Under the pieces are notes generated by a model. The model was not told the DNA's origin and made no database searches. It was given only the letters and a program-made list of their open reading frames with translations. A stretch of 64,000 nucleotides of DNA from Panagrolaimus kolymaensis (Eukaryota > Nematoda > Chromadorea > Rhabditida > Panagrolaimidae): assembly GCA_028622995.1 (NCBI GenBank), contig JAJQJQ010000022.1, positions 1,488,001 to 1,552,000 of the forward strand, written 5' to 3'. The position numbers and the translations under genes were made by a program. Numbering within the stretch: the first letter of the stretch is position 1; every line of letters begins with the position of its first letter. This document shows, one piece after another, positions 1-13,269 of this stretch.

Positions 1-146
1 GATACAGTATTCGATAAAATGTAATAAAGTCAAAATATTTTACAGCACAAAGACTGTTAATTAGCAACAATTTTACATATTTAAAGTAACGTTTATTACT
101 ATGCATTAAACCTAATAATAAAAAATACAAATATTAAAAAATAAAA

Positions 147-1159
147 TTATTCTCCTTTAAAAACTGGTGGTCGCTTCTCTGTGAAAGCTTTTAAAGCTTC
201 TAATCTATCCTGAGTTGGAATAACTTGAGCATAACATTGTTGCTCCACGATTAAACCATTCGCTAAATCAGTTTGTGAACCAACATTTACAGCGGTTTTA
301 GCTAATTTAATTGCAATTGGACCCGTTTTTAGGATATCCTCTGCCATTTCAATTGCATATGGTACAGCACTTTTATCATCAACTGCGCGAGAAATTAAAC
401 CGATTCTTTCAGCTTCAGTTCCATCAATCATTTTTGCAGTAAATATTAATTCTTTAGCTTTTGAAACTCCTACAGCTCGTGTTAATCTTTGGGTTCCTCC
501 AGCACCGGGAATAATGGCAAGTTTTGTTTCGGTTAAACCCATTTTTGCATCTTTTGTTGCAATTAAAATATCACAAGCTAATGCAATTTCAAGTCCACCT
601 CCCAAAGCATAACCATCAATGGCAGCAATAACTGGAATGGGTAAAGCAGCAAGATCGGATGTTAATCGACGAATTCGATCAACAAATTTTGGGACTTCTT
701 CTTCGGTCATGGTTCGACGTTCCTTCAAATCAGCACCAGTGCAAAAAGCTCCAGGTACATCACTTCTAATAATTAGTACACGAGCAGCTTTATCAAATTT
801 TAATTCTTCTATTGCATTACAAAACTACAAAAAAAATCAATCATTGTTTATAAAAGAAAAGTCGAAGAAATATAAAGCAAACTAACAGCTTCAAGCATGG
901 CTTTACTAATGGCATTTTTAGTTTGAGGTCGATTCATCCGAATTTGTACAATTCCTAAAAGCATTTATTTACTTGTTGACTGATGATACATTCCATAAGC
1001 AAAAAGTTTACCATCATGCTTTTTAGAAAGTCGTTCAACAACAAGAGGAGGCTTTTCACCAGCTGCTGCCCCAAATGGAGTAACATTAAGCCCTCTTAAA
1101 AAAGTTTTTTCAATGGCATGGCTACGTAAAAGTTGGGTTCCAAGTAATTTTAAAGACAT
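147..1159 (-). CDS. AUH: AUH-like methylglutaconyl-CoA / enoyl-CoA hydratase, mitochondrial
   Basis: Three exons (1159-1012, 954-887, 824-147) give 297 aa in phase. The enzyme family hydrates 3-methylglutaconyl-CoA in leucine breakdown in mitochondria; vertebrate AUH also binds AU-rich RNA. The N-terminus is basic and lacks acidic residues for about 15 residues (MSLKLLGTQLLRSHAIEK), which fits a mitochondrial presequence. Crotonase-fold landmarks are visible: FCTGADLKER and YALGGGLEIALACD forming the oxyanion hole and catalytic Glu, then GLTETKLAIIPGAGGTQRL. Length matches the family. The AUH-type ADLKER after the first loop separates it from the mitochondrial ECHS1 type. An in-frame TAA at 965-967 lies inside the first intron and is not a break. 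It is divergent from the FAM32A-like gene, with 272 bp between the start codons. Confidence 0.93.
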
Positions 1160-1431
1160 TATTAATATAAAGTTATTACCAATAATAAGATTTATTTAAC
1201 TGCAAAAGAAATTTTTTGAGATGCTATGTATCTTCCTTCATCCAATATCAAACTTCAAAATTTGAAGTATTACAAGTTCTTGAAGCGAAAATTAATTTCA
1301 GCTGTTTCAACAAATTTCTTCAACTTTTAAAATTTCATCAAAACTCTTTCAGATTGATTCACTGTTAATTTTTCTTGCAAGTGGTTTACTTATTTTTTTA
1401 TCAATTCAAGTGTATTCAATCTCATTCAATC
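1160..1431. promoter_or_regulatory. Shared divergent promoter region, AUH-like / FAM32A-like
   Basis: 272 bp separate two start codons that point away from each other, so both promoters must lie here or overlap the first exons. The stretch is AT-rich and contains a short inverted repeat (TTCAAAATTTGAAG near 1254). No TATA box or other named element is clear. Confidence 0.5.
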
Positions 1432-1737
1432 ATGTCGGATATCAAAAATGAAGCTGTCATCCGTGGAAATTTGAAAGTCAAAAAAGGAAATATTTTTAAG
1501 AAAAAGAAAGTGGAATTGAAAGAAATTGATATTTCAATCAAAAAGGATGAAGAAGCTACAGCTGTAAAGAAGACTCCTGCTCAAATTGCTTTTGATAAGC
1601 GTCAACGTGAAACCGCTTTTGAGCGACTAAAATCCAAAGCTGCTGTTAGTCATCGTGAACGAGTGGAAAAATTCAACAAAGAAATGGAAGAAAGAACTGA
1701 ATTCAATGAAATGGCGAAAGTCTCATGGACCAAATAA
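1432..1737 (+). CDS. FAM32A: FAM32A-like nuclear protein
   Basis: Single exon, 101 aa. The protein is very lysine-rich at the N-terminus (VKKGNIFKKKKVELKE) and ends in KVSWTK, the signature tail of the FAM32A family. In human spliceosome structures the FAM32A C-terminus reaches into the active site at exon ligation, so a splicing role is likely by homology. The middle (TPAQIAFDKRQRETAFERL) is the conserved helical stretch. The ATG at 1432 is chosen over an upstream in-frame one at 1375 because homology begins there and the extra residues are hydrophobic and atypical. It is convergent with the glycosyltransferase gene, 92 bp apart. Confidence 0.88.
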   Translation: MSDIKNEAVIRGNLKVKKGNIFKKKKVELKEIDISIKKDEEATAVKKTPAQIAFDKRQRETAFERLKSKAAVSHRERVEKFNKEMEERTEFNEMAKVSWTK

Positions 1738-1829
1738 TTTTGCTTTCTTTGTTTTGTATATTTATTTTTTGATTGTTGTTGTGTACATAAAGCTTTTAAA
1801 ATTTGTTTACGTGTATGAGAATCAAATCT

Positions 1830-2937
1830 TTATTCAATTGGTGTTAATGCTAAATTTTTTGTCCATATTTTTAGCATTTGTTTCCATAAAATTGGTCCAA
1901 GATATCGATTATGAATCAGAAAAAATGTTCCATTGCTTTTTAATGCTTGTTCAGTATTCTTACCCAAATTGAATACTCCTGGACCGTTAATATGTCCAAC
2001 ATCAGCTTCAGCAGCTAATTTGCCAGTTACAAAGAAGTCATCAATTCTACAGTAATGAATTTTATGGTTTATCAAGTATTCCCATTCTTTGATAATTACT
2101 GCTGTCGAAGTTACATATGCTAAACCGCTACAATATGGATCATAAAATTTGTATGATTGATCGATTTCAGTTTCAGGAACGTACCTAAAAATTGAGAGTT
2201 AAAAAAAATGCCAACTTTGTGTATCTCCGTTGATCGAAGGATATTACCATCGAGATTTATTCGATCGTTCGACCAACATTCGAGTATTGTATTTACAATA
2301 AAATTTATTTTGTAATTGGTTTGAATATTGCAAAAAAATATCCTTCATTCGTTTCATTTCAATCACAACATCATCATCGGTTTTAACAATGAATGGATTT
2401 TTTTCTGCACAATTTTCTGAAATGAATTTCATCCAAACTATCGCTTTTATCGTTAAATTCCAATATGTATCAAGAAAATCTGCTTGAAGAATATCTTCAA
2501 AAGAGGCAGCTTCTTGTTCAACAATTTTTTGAAATTTTTCATCTTCATGTTTGCCCAAAACAAATATAATATCAACTCCAAAATGTTTCTTAATCCATTC
2601 TTTTCCCATTGTGTTGCGATAAACTGAACGTTGAAGAATATGATTAGGTTGAGTATGAACAATAATAATGATATCTTTGTAAGAATCTTTGTTAAAGCAA
2701 AGAGGAATTTTCGGTGTTATTATTGTTTCATAAGCGAATGGATAAATAATCTAAAGACATCATAACGATACCATAAAATTCCTTAAATCCTATACTCACT
2801 TCATTTGTGGCACCATACGAATGTGATTCTTCATGACTATCATCCTTGTTATTATTGAATAAAATAAAACCAAAAATTGTAAAAACTATAGCACTAAAAA
2901 ATCCAAAAATAAAACTCCTTCGAAGTGAAAGCCTCAT
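1830..2937 (-). CDS. GT31-family beta-1,3-galactosyltransferase-like, type II membrane protein
   Basis: Three exons (2937-2800, 2750-2248, 2184-1830), 331 aa. A short cytosolic RLSLRR stretch is followed by one hydrophobic segment (about residues 9-27), giving Golgi type II topology. The catalytic domain shows GT31 motifs in order: SVYRNTMGKEW, ILQADFLDTYWNLTIK, the KTDDDV metal/UDP-sugar site, CSGLAYV, and a degenerate late motif (IDDFFVTGKLA where ED(V)(Y/F)xG is usual). The family moves galactose or GlcNAc from UDP-sugars onto glycoproteins or glycolipids. The exact acceptor cannot be told; nematode relatives include BRE-2/BRE-5. Its start lies 150 bp downstream of the eIF3B stop on the same strand. 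Confidence 0.85.
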
Positions 2938-3087
2938 TTGCGTGGGAATGAATGATAAAATCTTTTCTTCTTTTCCTCAAGCAAAAAGCAAGCTAGACAT
3001 TGTGTGAAAATGTTAAAACAAGTTACATAATTTTCTTTATTATTTATTTTACAACAACAAAAATAAAACACAAAACAAATCAAAGAA

Positions 3088-5533
3088 TTAATCTTCATCG
3101 GCGCCTTCTTCTTTCAATGGTTTGACTGTCGTTGTAATTGGAATAGTAATGGTTTCTTCAACAAGATCAGCATCAGAAAACAGAGAAGTTGTATCAACAC
3201 CGTCTAAAAAATAAGATAAGTTAAAGGTTGTAATAAAAAAACAAAACTTACTTCTAAGTTTGAGACGTAATTCGCGTTCAACATCATAACGTTCTTTAGC
3301 TTTGTGTCGCATAGAGTTGAATGCAGTCATAAATTCTCTGCGTTTCTCGATGAGTTCTTTTGATGCTTTGTCTTGTTCTTTACGATCTTCTTCTTCAAAT
3401 TTGCGTGATAAGTTCTTAAGATTTTTACGAGTTTCTTTGATTTTAGCATCAGGTAATACAATCTTTGGACGTGGACGCCATCGAAATCTTGTAAGACCAT
3501 CTAGAGCTTTTTTGAATATCTCCCGACCAAGGAAAGTATGAATACGATAACCCGTTTCATAACGACCAGCGCCAACAGATGCCGTAATAAAGAAGCGACC
3601 AGTTGGATCCCATTCACCATAATTCATTGAAGGATGTTCAATAAGACGAACACGTGTAGCTTCAGCACCATTAGCATCAATGAATATAGCTTGACCAGCA
3701 GTAGAATTTTCAGAATACACAACAAGCGAACCTCCTTGTGGTGCCCATTTAACTGTTGTCAATTGAATACCAGCATCAAGTTTGGATGATAATACAGGTG
3801 CAGGCTTTCCAGAATCAATTTTGTAAACAAGAGGCGTAACTTTGGCACCACTACCAACCAAAACGCAAAATTTATCTCCTTTTGGTTCCCAGCCAAAGTT
3901 GACGAATGGTTCAGGAAGTTGCATAGTTTGAACAGAGACATCTTTAGCAGTGCAATCAAAGATTTCAAGATGAGAAACAACACCCTAAAATATTTTGATT
4001 CGAGATGATTACATTTAACCAACTAAAAAAGGCATACAGAAAGCTTGACTTCGGTATCTTTAATTTTTCTTGAAGAATAACGTTCAGTTTGAACAGCAAG
4101 AAAATCACCGCTTTTTTGCCAATACAACATTGCAGAAGATACTGAGAATATACGTTGAGCGCGGATCTTTTGTTTAGAAGGATATTCAATAAGACCAATT
4201 TCGGCAGGAGAGCTAGGATCATACTAAAAAGTTAATAAGGTTAAAAGAACACCAACCAATCGAAGTTAAACCAACCCTTTCTTCACAATAATAAGCTATA
4301 ACATTTTTTGCTGGATTCCATTCAAAAGTAATTAGACCAACAAGTTCAATTTGAGTTTCAAGAGCGAAGGTTTCAGCATTGTAAACATTGATAGAATCGC
4401 CTTTAGCGCGGCAAAAAGCAAAATACTTTTCATCGTATGACCATTTTAAGAAAGGCCAATCACAAATACGCCCAGAACCCATTGGACCAGAAGGTTGAAA
4501 ATACTTTTTCTGTTCACCGGTGAAAACATCAAATACTCGAAGAGTGTTATCAAAGCGACCATATTCATCTTGCGCATAAGTTACGATATAACTAAAATAA
4601 ACATTTAAATATGTCATTTAACAAGTAAGTTGTTACCTTTCTTTTGGTGAAAACTCAACATAACCAACACCAGGGTGTTGAATACGTTGAACCTTAATAA
4701 ACTTTTCACCACCCCATAAAGCAACGCCTTGACTGTGAAAGGTGGCAAGATAAGTACCAGATGGAGACCATTTGAAAATGAATTCAGACCAATCCTAAAA
4801 TAAGCAACATAAATTTCCATTCAAAATGATATTTGACTTACAACACGAGATGCTTCATCATTTACAATATATGGATCTTGACCTTTTGCATTCCAGAAAA
4901 TATTAAGATTAGTACCATCGCGACCTTCAGCTTGAATAGCAAATTGATCCATACATCGTGGATTTTGAACCCACCACCATAAATCACCCTAAAGTAATAA
5001 ACATTAAAACCGGTAAAAATAGTAAACAATCTTACAGCATCAACATAATCTTTTTTAGCAGGAGGAGTCCAATTTTCTTCAGGTTTCTTCAAATCACGCA
5101 TGGCTGATAAGATATAAGCTGAGAATGTATGCTTTTTATCCAATGCATATCCATCAAGAATCTTTGAAGCAGCACTAGTTTCTTGGGGAGTCGCATATTC
5201 AATAAAACAATAACCCGTCGTTTTTTCTTCTTCATCAGTAGGAAATAAAGATGTAACAGGTTCATGAACATACGAAAATACTTTCTTGAGAACAGCTTGA
5301 AGTTTTTCACTTCGTTCTTTACCAACAACAGGAATACCCCAAATAAGAACACAACATTCTTCATATATATTTGGATTTGGTGGGGTGAGATTGGAACCTT
5401 CAAGGACTTCTGAAATGTATCAAAAAATAAGAAACGAATAGAAAAAACGAAAAAAAGCCAAACCTTCATCAGTGATTTCATCAACAAAGTCCGGCGGATC
5501 AGAGAAATCCGGCATTTCTTGAACATCGGCCAT
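3088..5533 (-). CDS. eif-3.B: Eukaryotic translation initiation factor 3 subunit B
   Basis: Eight exons (5533-5464, 5409-5036, 4988-4842, 4794-4637, 4591-4276, 4223-4038, 3984-3252, 3203-3088) give 699 aa with every junction in phase. eIF3B is a core eIF3 scaffold that binds the 40S ribosome. An acidic start ([15 protein letters not shown]) precedes an RRM (about residues 45-130, with [11 protein letters not shown] as its RNP1-like strand). A WD40-like propeller follows ([35 protein letters not shown]), and the C-terminal helix is charged (ARRKFEEE-type region near 3300-3420) for binding other eIF3 subunits. Length agrees with the family. A trans-splice acceptor candidate precedes the ATG at about 5591. 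Confidence 0.95.
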
Positions 5534-6011
5534 GATTGCAAGTAGCTTTTTACTTCTTAATCAAAGGTTATTTGAAATATATCGATAGACCTAAAAACAA
5601 AAAAGTTAATAAAATACATAAAAATTGAAGCATAAAAAAACGCAAGAACAAAAAAAAGTTTCAAACAAGAAAATTTTTCATCGCAACGGAAAAATTAATG
5701 CAAGCATCGTTTTTCTCTTTCTCTACTGTAGCATGCCTGCATCTTGGAAAGAAAAAAAACTTCAATTGTTTGTGCGCGTTTTTTGTTTGGTTGATGCAAA
5801 ATTGAATGAATGAAGAATGGATGATAAACAATTTATTCCAATCAAAGTATTTATTGCTGTTATTATTTTTTTTACAAAAAAGCTTTAAAAAATATTTATT
5901 CAATGACGTTATAGAATTTTTTTACATAGGAATACATAATTACAATTAAAAAAGGCATTGTAAAGCCAAAAATAAATATGAATGTTGTTGGAAAAAATTA
6001 ACTTCAAAGAT
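5534..6011. other. Intergenic: eIF3B 5' flank and chitinase 3' flank
   Basis: 478 bp between two minus-strand genes. A TTTTTAG acceptor-like site (minus strand, ending at 5591) sits 58 bp before the eIF3B ATG and is a candidate spliced-leader addition site. Short ORFs on both strands here are low complexity and not supported. Confidence 0.5.
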
Positions 6012-8295
<2,284 letters not shown>

Positions 8296-9124
8296 TTTGA
8301 TTACATTTGATTACTAATATTTTTTTCTCGATAACTTTCATCAATAAAAATAGGATAAATGTTATATTTCTCCTTCTATTGTCACGATTTGCGAAGGATC
8401 TCTATCTCCTTTTATCGTTTTTTATTTTGTTGAAGAAAAAGTCAAGTGCTTGTGTCAATAAAAATTCAATTCAACAACAAAGGTATTAAAAGTTGAGTGG
8501 TGATCCTCCTTATAAATCTTTTTCTCTCTCTTTTTTTTGGAATGATGGTGACCATTTTTGATAGCATTTTTTTTATCAAAAAAAAAACAAAGTAATTGAA
8601 AGACAAAAATTTTTATATGCATAATTAAAAAAAGATTTTTGTTAAAGAAAACTTTCCAAATCTTAGAAAAATGAATTAAAAACAAAATTAAGTTTAATAT
8701 CAAATCGACAAAAAAAGTTTTCTATTTACCATTTATAAAAATTATAAAGGAAAAGCATTGTGAAAATGTTTGAAGTTTTTTTGATTGCATTTGCATCTTT
8801 TTATGTTAAAAAAAAATAGGGAACAATGGGATAAAAAATATTGCATCTCACATGCATGCATTTAATCCATTAGAATTTCGCCTCTATTGATATTTTTGCT
8901 TTTCTTATATGACCCATTGAACGCTAATTCTAATCCATTTCACATATATATTCTTATTATCGCTTTTCTTTCTAGCAATTTTCGTTGTTCGTTTTCGTAT
9001 TAAAAATCCAAAAATAATATGCAAATTATGCAACTTTATCATGATATTTTTTTTCATTCACCAAAAATGTTGAAAGAGTTTTTTTTAAAGCACGTCCATT
9101 CTTCGAAAAATTTTGTCGTCGAAA
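8296..9124. other. Intergenic between chitinase start and F-box-like gene; holds repeat copy A
   Basis: 829 bp containing the promoters of two divergent genes. It is poly-A/T rich. The only structure seen is the dispersed repeat copy at about 8733-8872. Confidence 0.45.
8733..8872 (+). repeat. Dispersed repeat, copy A (about 140 bp)
   Basis: Direct match, by eye roughly three quarters identical, to 28893-29030. It runs from AAATTATAAAGGAAAAG through a run of A and ends in GCATGCATGCATTTAATCC. No terminal inverted repeat or coding capacity is evident, so it is probably a short mobile-element remnant. Confidence 0.6.
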
Positions 9125-11267
9125 ATGGTTGAAAAGCTGTTATTCAATTTGTCAAATTTTGTTCAACAAGAATTCCCTTTTTCTCTGAAGCTCATCAACT
9201 ACATCAATGAAAGTGCTGATGCTGAAGTGAAACAACAACTCGATCGAACCTGTAAATATTTTTACAATGAAGCTCCATATCTCATCGTGGATAATGTTGA
9301 AATTGATGAATGGAAGATGCGGCTTGAACATGAAGCTTATGATGTATGCATCGACTTTATTGATGATGATGAAAATCAAAGTTTCTTGGAGAAAGTGAAT
9401 AACATTTGGATAACGAAGAAAGCGAATGTGTCTCTTGATCATGATCTTGCTGCTGCCTTTGTTCAAAAAATTCATCGATGTGATGCCACTGAAGTTTCGA
9501 TTTTTAATGCCTACTGGGGTTTAAATAATTTCAAAGTGTTAATAGAATCTAGAAAAGTCGAATATTTGGATATAAATAACGCTTCACTTTTTTCTGATTC
9601 TGATTCAGATGAGGATTTAACTGCCTTGGAAGCTTCTTCAATTATTTCAAATTCTGATGTATCAACAGCTCGGGATGATCTTTCACATATTTCTGATTCT
9701 GAATATGATTTATTGGAAACTTCTTCAATTGCTTTTAATTCTGATGTTTCAACAGCTTTAAATGATCTTTCACTTGATTCTGATGCGTCTTTATCAACAG
9801 CTTGGGATGATCTTTCACTTGATTCTAGTACGTACTTATCAACAGCTTGGGATGATGTTTCAATTATTTCTGATTCTGACGAGTCAACTGGTTTGGAACC
9901 TTCTCTTGCTTTTTTAGAAAATATATTAGCTTTGGTTCCTAATGCTCGAACTATACGGTAATAATTTCCTATTTCTATTTTTTGCTCATTTTTTCTTACT
10001 TTTTTAGAATAGACTATTGCCAAGCTACTTATCGTCGAACAATGAAAAAGATGCTTTCAATTCCATGGAAAAACAAAATTATTGAATTCTCTCTCAATGT
10101 TATCGATGGTTCATTTTGTGTTGATTTGTTTTTTGAATTTGTCAAAGTAAGCTTTTACATTGTTTCCTAATAGTATCTTATGCTTTAGAAGCATGTTGAT
10201 CCAGAAGCTAAGATCAATATTTGTTGGGACTCTGAAAATGTCATCGCATTTAAAAAACTCTACAATCAAATAGTTCTTGATTCGGATGAAAAGATGCCTA
10301 TGTTTGAAATTGCTGATCCTCCTGTCGTTATTAAAACGTTTCCAGCACTTGAAACTGAACCGAAGGAAATTAAATTCCATGATCATGATGCTGAACGACA
10401 ATACTTCGCCTTTCCATATCCACACATGTGCTATATTCGTGAGACAGCAGATGGTGAAACTTGGAAAAAGTTTGAAAGAACCTGCAAATTCTTCTATCCA
10501 AAGAACGCCTACTTTATGGTTGATGATTTTCATATTGGAGCTCAGGGTAAAACCACATTGATCGTTGATAATAAGAAGTATGTGTTTTATGAAAATTACG
10601 AAAAAGCTATCAGCAAACGTCTGTGGATTATAAATTCAATTGATATTTCTCTTCGTACTGGTGGTGTTTCAAAATTTTATTTTTCATACGTTAATCGAAT
10701 TCATGCTTCTGAAATTTATATTCGTCATCTTAGTTTTAAGAAGAATTTGCTAATACCTCTTACAAAATATGGATTAGTAAAGCAATGGGATACATTTCAC
10801 AGTCTCATATATGATAATGATAGAGTAATCTCTCTGAATGAATTATTGATCCATCTTCCGAATGCAGAAAATATCAGGTAAGTATTTGATTTTTGTTTAT
10901 CGTTTGATGTTAAAAACCTTGATTTTAGCGCAAAAATTCGTGGAATTAATTATCAAAATGCTATCGAACCAGCTTCACTTCCTCAACAAAACAACGTCAA
11001 ATATCTTGAACTTAGATTTATCAACGAACCAATTCATGCTCATCAACTTTATGATGTTCTTACTGTAAGATTTTAGCCATTTTGTTTCATTTACTAATAA
11101 GTCTTTTTCTTTTTTAGGTAACTCTTGCTCCTAAAGCTATGGTCAAAGTTGATTTTCATTTTATGGTAGAAGAAATGGATGTTGAAGTATTCAAAGCTCA
11201 AATGAAGACAAAACTCGACATTTGGAAGCCGCAAATTGAGAAACCAAGTTTTAATATCACTTTATAA
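9125..11267 (+). CDS. Two-module F-box-like protein (nematode expansion family), Ser/Asp repeat insert
   Basis: Five exons (9125-9957, 10008-10146, 10189-10877, 10929-11064, 11118-11267), 648 aa, all in phase. Two homologous halves follow each other. Each starts with a hydrophobic/aromatic segment and a TCK(Y/F)FY motif followed by a YLIVDNVEI / YFMVDDFHI strand, and reaches a LP(N)AxxIR-type motif before a C-terminal block. This pattern resembles the large diverged F-box/recognition-domain families of nematodes, which act as substrate adaptors for ubiquitin ligases; the F-box itself is weak, so function is inference. The first half carries an inserted Ser/Asp-rich repeat (about residues 150-260, STAWDDLSLDS units) that is absent from the second half. 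Confidence 0.72.
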
Positions 11268-12174
11268 AAATTTAATGTCCTTTTTTAATTGTGTTTTATT
11301 AATAAATATTGTAAAATTATAGCTTTTCAAAGGTTCATATATAGAAATTATTTACTAAATTTATCCTAAAAAATTGTCGAGTGGGTTTTGTTAAAAAGTT
11401 TTTGGCAATGACTCTACTTTATAATGCTTAGCATATTTATTTTATTTCTCGAGTTGTTACAATTAACAAAAAGCTTAAATCGAAATGCATGCTTAGTACC
11501 TACAAGAAAACAAAATTTTCTTGCTGTTGAACAAATTGGTTCATTAAAGTTATAAATGAATGGAAAACCCGCAAAAAAGTCAAAAAAAAAAACAATCATT
11601 TCAAGTAAATTGTGTAATAAAAAATTTTCATTGGAAAAATAATATACCACATTTTTTAAATTTGCTTCGTGACTCGCGAAAAAAAAATGGGAAAGCAAAC
11701 TGAAAAAAAGGCACAAGAATAGGCACATGTATGTCACTGTTATGTCTTTCCAAGTCTAATCCCTCGAGCTAGGAACAAAGAAAGTATCAGAGACCCTGAC
11801 GAAAGGACATTCCTTTTATGTTTTAACGATAGAGTTTGTCAAAATTATAAACATCAAAATTTATTTTTAATAATATTTTTTAAATGCCTTCGATACATTT
11901 TCAGATTTTTATTTTGTCAAATCATTCCTTTTCAAAACTTCCAAAAAAATTTATTTATAAGCAAATGAATTTTTACCCTTTACTCATAACTGGACTTGAT
12001 GTTGTTGATCTTTTAGTAGTTGTTACATTTTCAGAAATTTTTGCCGTCGTTGAAATAGGAAGCGAAGTTGTTGGTGCCGAAGTTGATGGAATAGCTGTAG
12101 TATTTATTGAAGGAGTTGTAGCATTATTGTAAGGGCAAAGGTCAAACAAGCAAAAAACCTCCTTCAAAATTTAG
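11268..12174. other. Intergenic, with a Thr/Ser-rich minus-strand open stretch
   Basis: About 0.9 kb. A polyadenylation-like AATAAA lies near 11300 for the F-box-like gene. On the minus strand 12125-11973 is open and reads as a Thr/Ser/Ile-rich, mucin-like peptide (STSAPTTSLPISTT). It has no in-frame ATG and an upstream stop, so it is at most an exon fragment. Nothing else is recognised. Confidence 0.35.
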
Positions 12175-12510
12175 TCCCTTCGATTTTTGGTATAAATAAA
12201 GCAAAATTTTTTAATGTTGCAGATACCTAAAATATTAAAATTCAGAACTTTTTTAATTTGAATCTCGCATATATTTTTTTTGACTGGAATATTCTTGAAA
12301 AATGCCAAACAAATTATTTATAGAGGAAACTCTCCGAGTCCCTTCGATTTTTGGTATAAATAAAGCAAAATTTTTTAATGTTGCAGATAACTAAAATATT
12401 AAAATTCAGAACTTTTTTAATTTGAATCTCGCATATATTTTTTTTGACTTCGAAACGCCTAATCAATGCCAAACAAATTATTGATAGAGGAAACTCTCCG
12501 AGTCCCTTCG
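12175..12510. repeat. Tandem repeat family 1, 164-bp unit, about 2 copies
   Basis: The anchor TCCCTTCGATTTTT starts at 12175, 12339 and 12503, an exact 164-bp spacing twice. The unit includes ATGTTGCAGATA, GAATCTCGCATATA and GCCAAACAAATTATT. The third anchor passes directly into family 2. Confidence 0.9.
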
Positions 12511-12515
12511 ATTTT

Positions 12516-13222
12516 TCAATAAAAAAAATATGGAAGTTCGCTCTTTCACGAATTTTTGGAAAGTTTTGAATCAAAAGTTTCTTACTTTTGTTTATATTAA
12601 TTTTTAATAGAGGCAGAATTAAATTCCATTCAATAATCTCGAACCTCCGTTTTTATGCTTCAAGGCATCAATAAAAAAAATTATGGTAGTTCGCCATTTC
12701 TCGAATTTTTGGAAAGTTTTGAATCAAAAGTTTCTTACTTTTGTTTATATTAATTTTTAATAGAGACAGAATTAAATTCCATTCAATAATCTCGAACCTC
12801 CATTTTTATGCTTCAAGGCATCAATAAAAAAAATTATGGTAGTTCGCCATTTCTCGAATTTTTGGAAAGTTTTGAATCAAAAGTTTCTTACTTTTGTTTA
12901 TATTAATTTTTAATAGAGACAGAATTAAATTCCATTCAATAATCTCGAACCTCCATTTTTATGCTTCAAGGCATCAATAAAAAAAATTATGGTAGTTCGC
13001 CATTTCTCGAATTTTTGGAAAGTTTTGAATCAAAAGTTTCTTACTTTTGTTTATATTAATTTTTAATAGAGACAGAATTAAATTCCATTCAATAATCTCG
13101 AACCTCCATTTTTATGCTTCAAGGCATCAATAAAAAAAATTATGGTAGTTCGCCATTTCTCGAATTTTTGGAAAGTTTTAAATCAAAAGTTTCTTACTTT
13201 TGTTTATAATAATTTTTAATAG
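12516..13222. repeat. Tandem repeat family 2, 153-bp unit, about 4.6 copies
   Basis: Unit starts (TCAATAAAAAAA) at 12516, 12668, 12821, 12974 and 13127, so the period is 152-153 bp. Copies 2-5 are nearly identical (ATGGTAGTTCGCCATTTCTC), while the first copy is diverged. The fifth copy is truncated and followed by a 48-bp piece of family 1 (TTTTTTGACTGGAATATTC...). Confidence 0.92.
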
Positions 13223-13269
13223 ATTTTTTGACTGGAATATTCTTGAAAAATGGCAAACAAATTATTGAT
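13223..13269. repeat. Fragment of repeat family 1 between families 2 and 3
   Basis: The stretch TTTTTTGACTGGAATATTC and following ATGGCAAACAAATTATTGATA matches the family-1 unit near 12277-12323. It marks a recombination joint between two satellite families. Confidence 0.8.

Noticed and set aside
965..967. In-frame TAA in the AUH-like gene suggesting readthrough or a broken gene
   Set aside because: It lies in a normal intron; splicing 1011-955 joins KHDG to IVQIRMNRP in phase.
1375..1431. Longer FAM32A-like start
   Set aside because: The extra N-terminus is hydrophobic and family homology starts at 1432.
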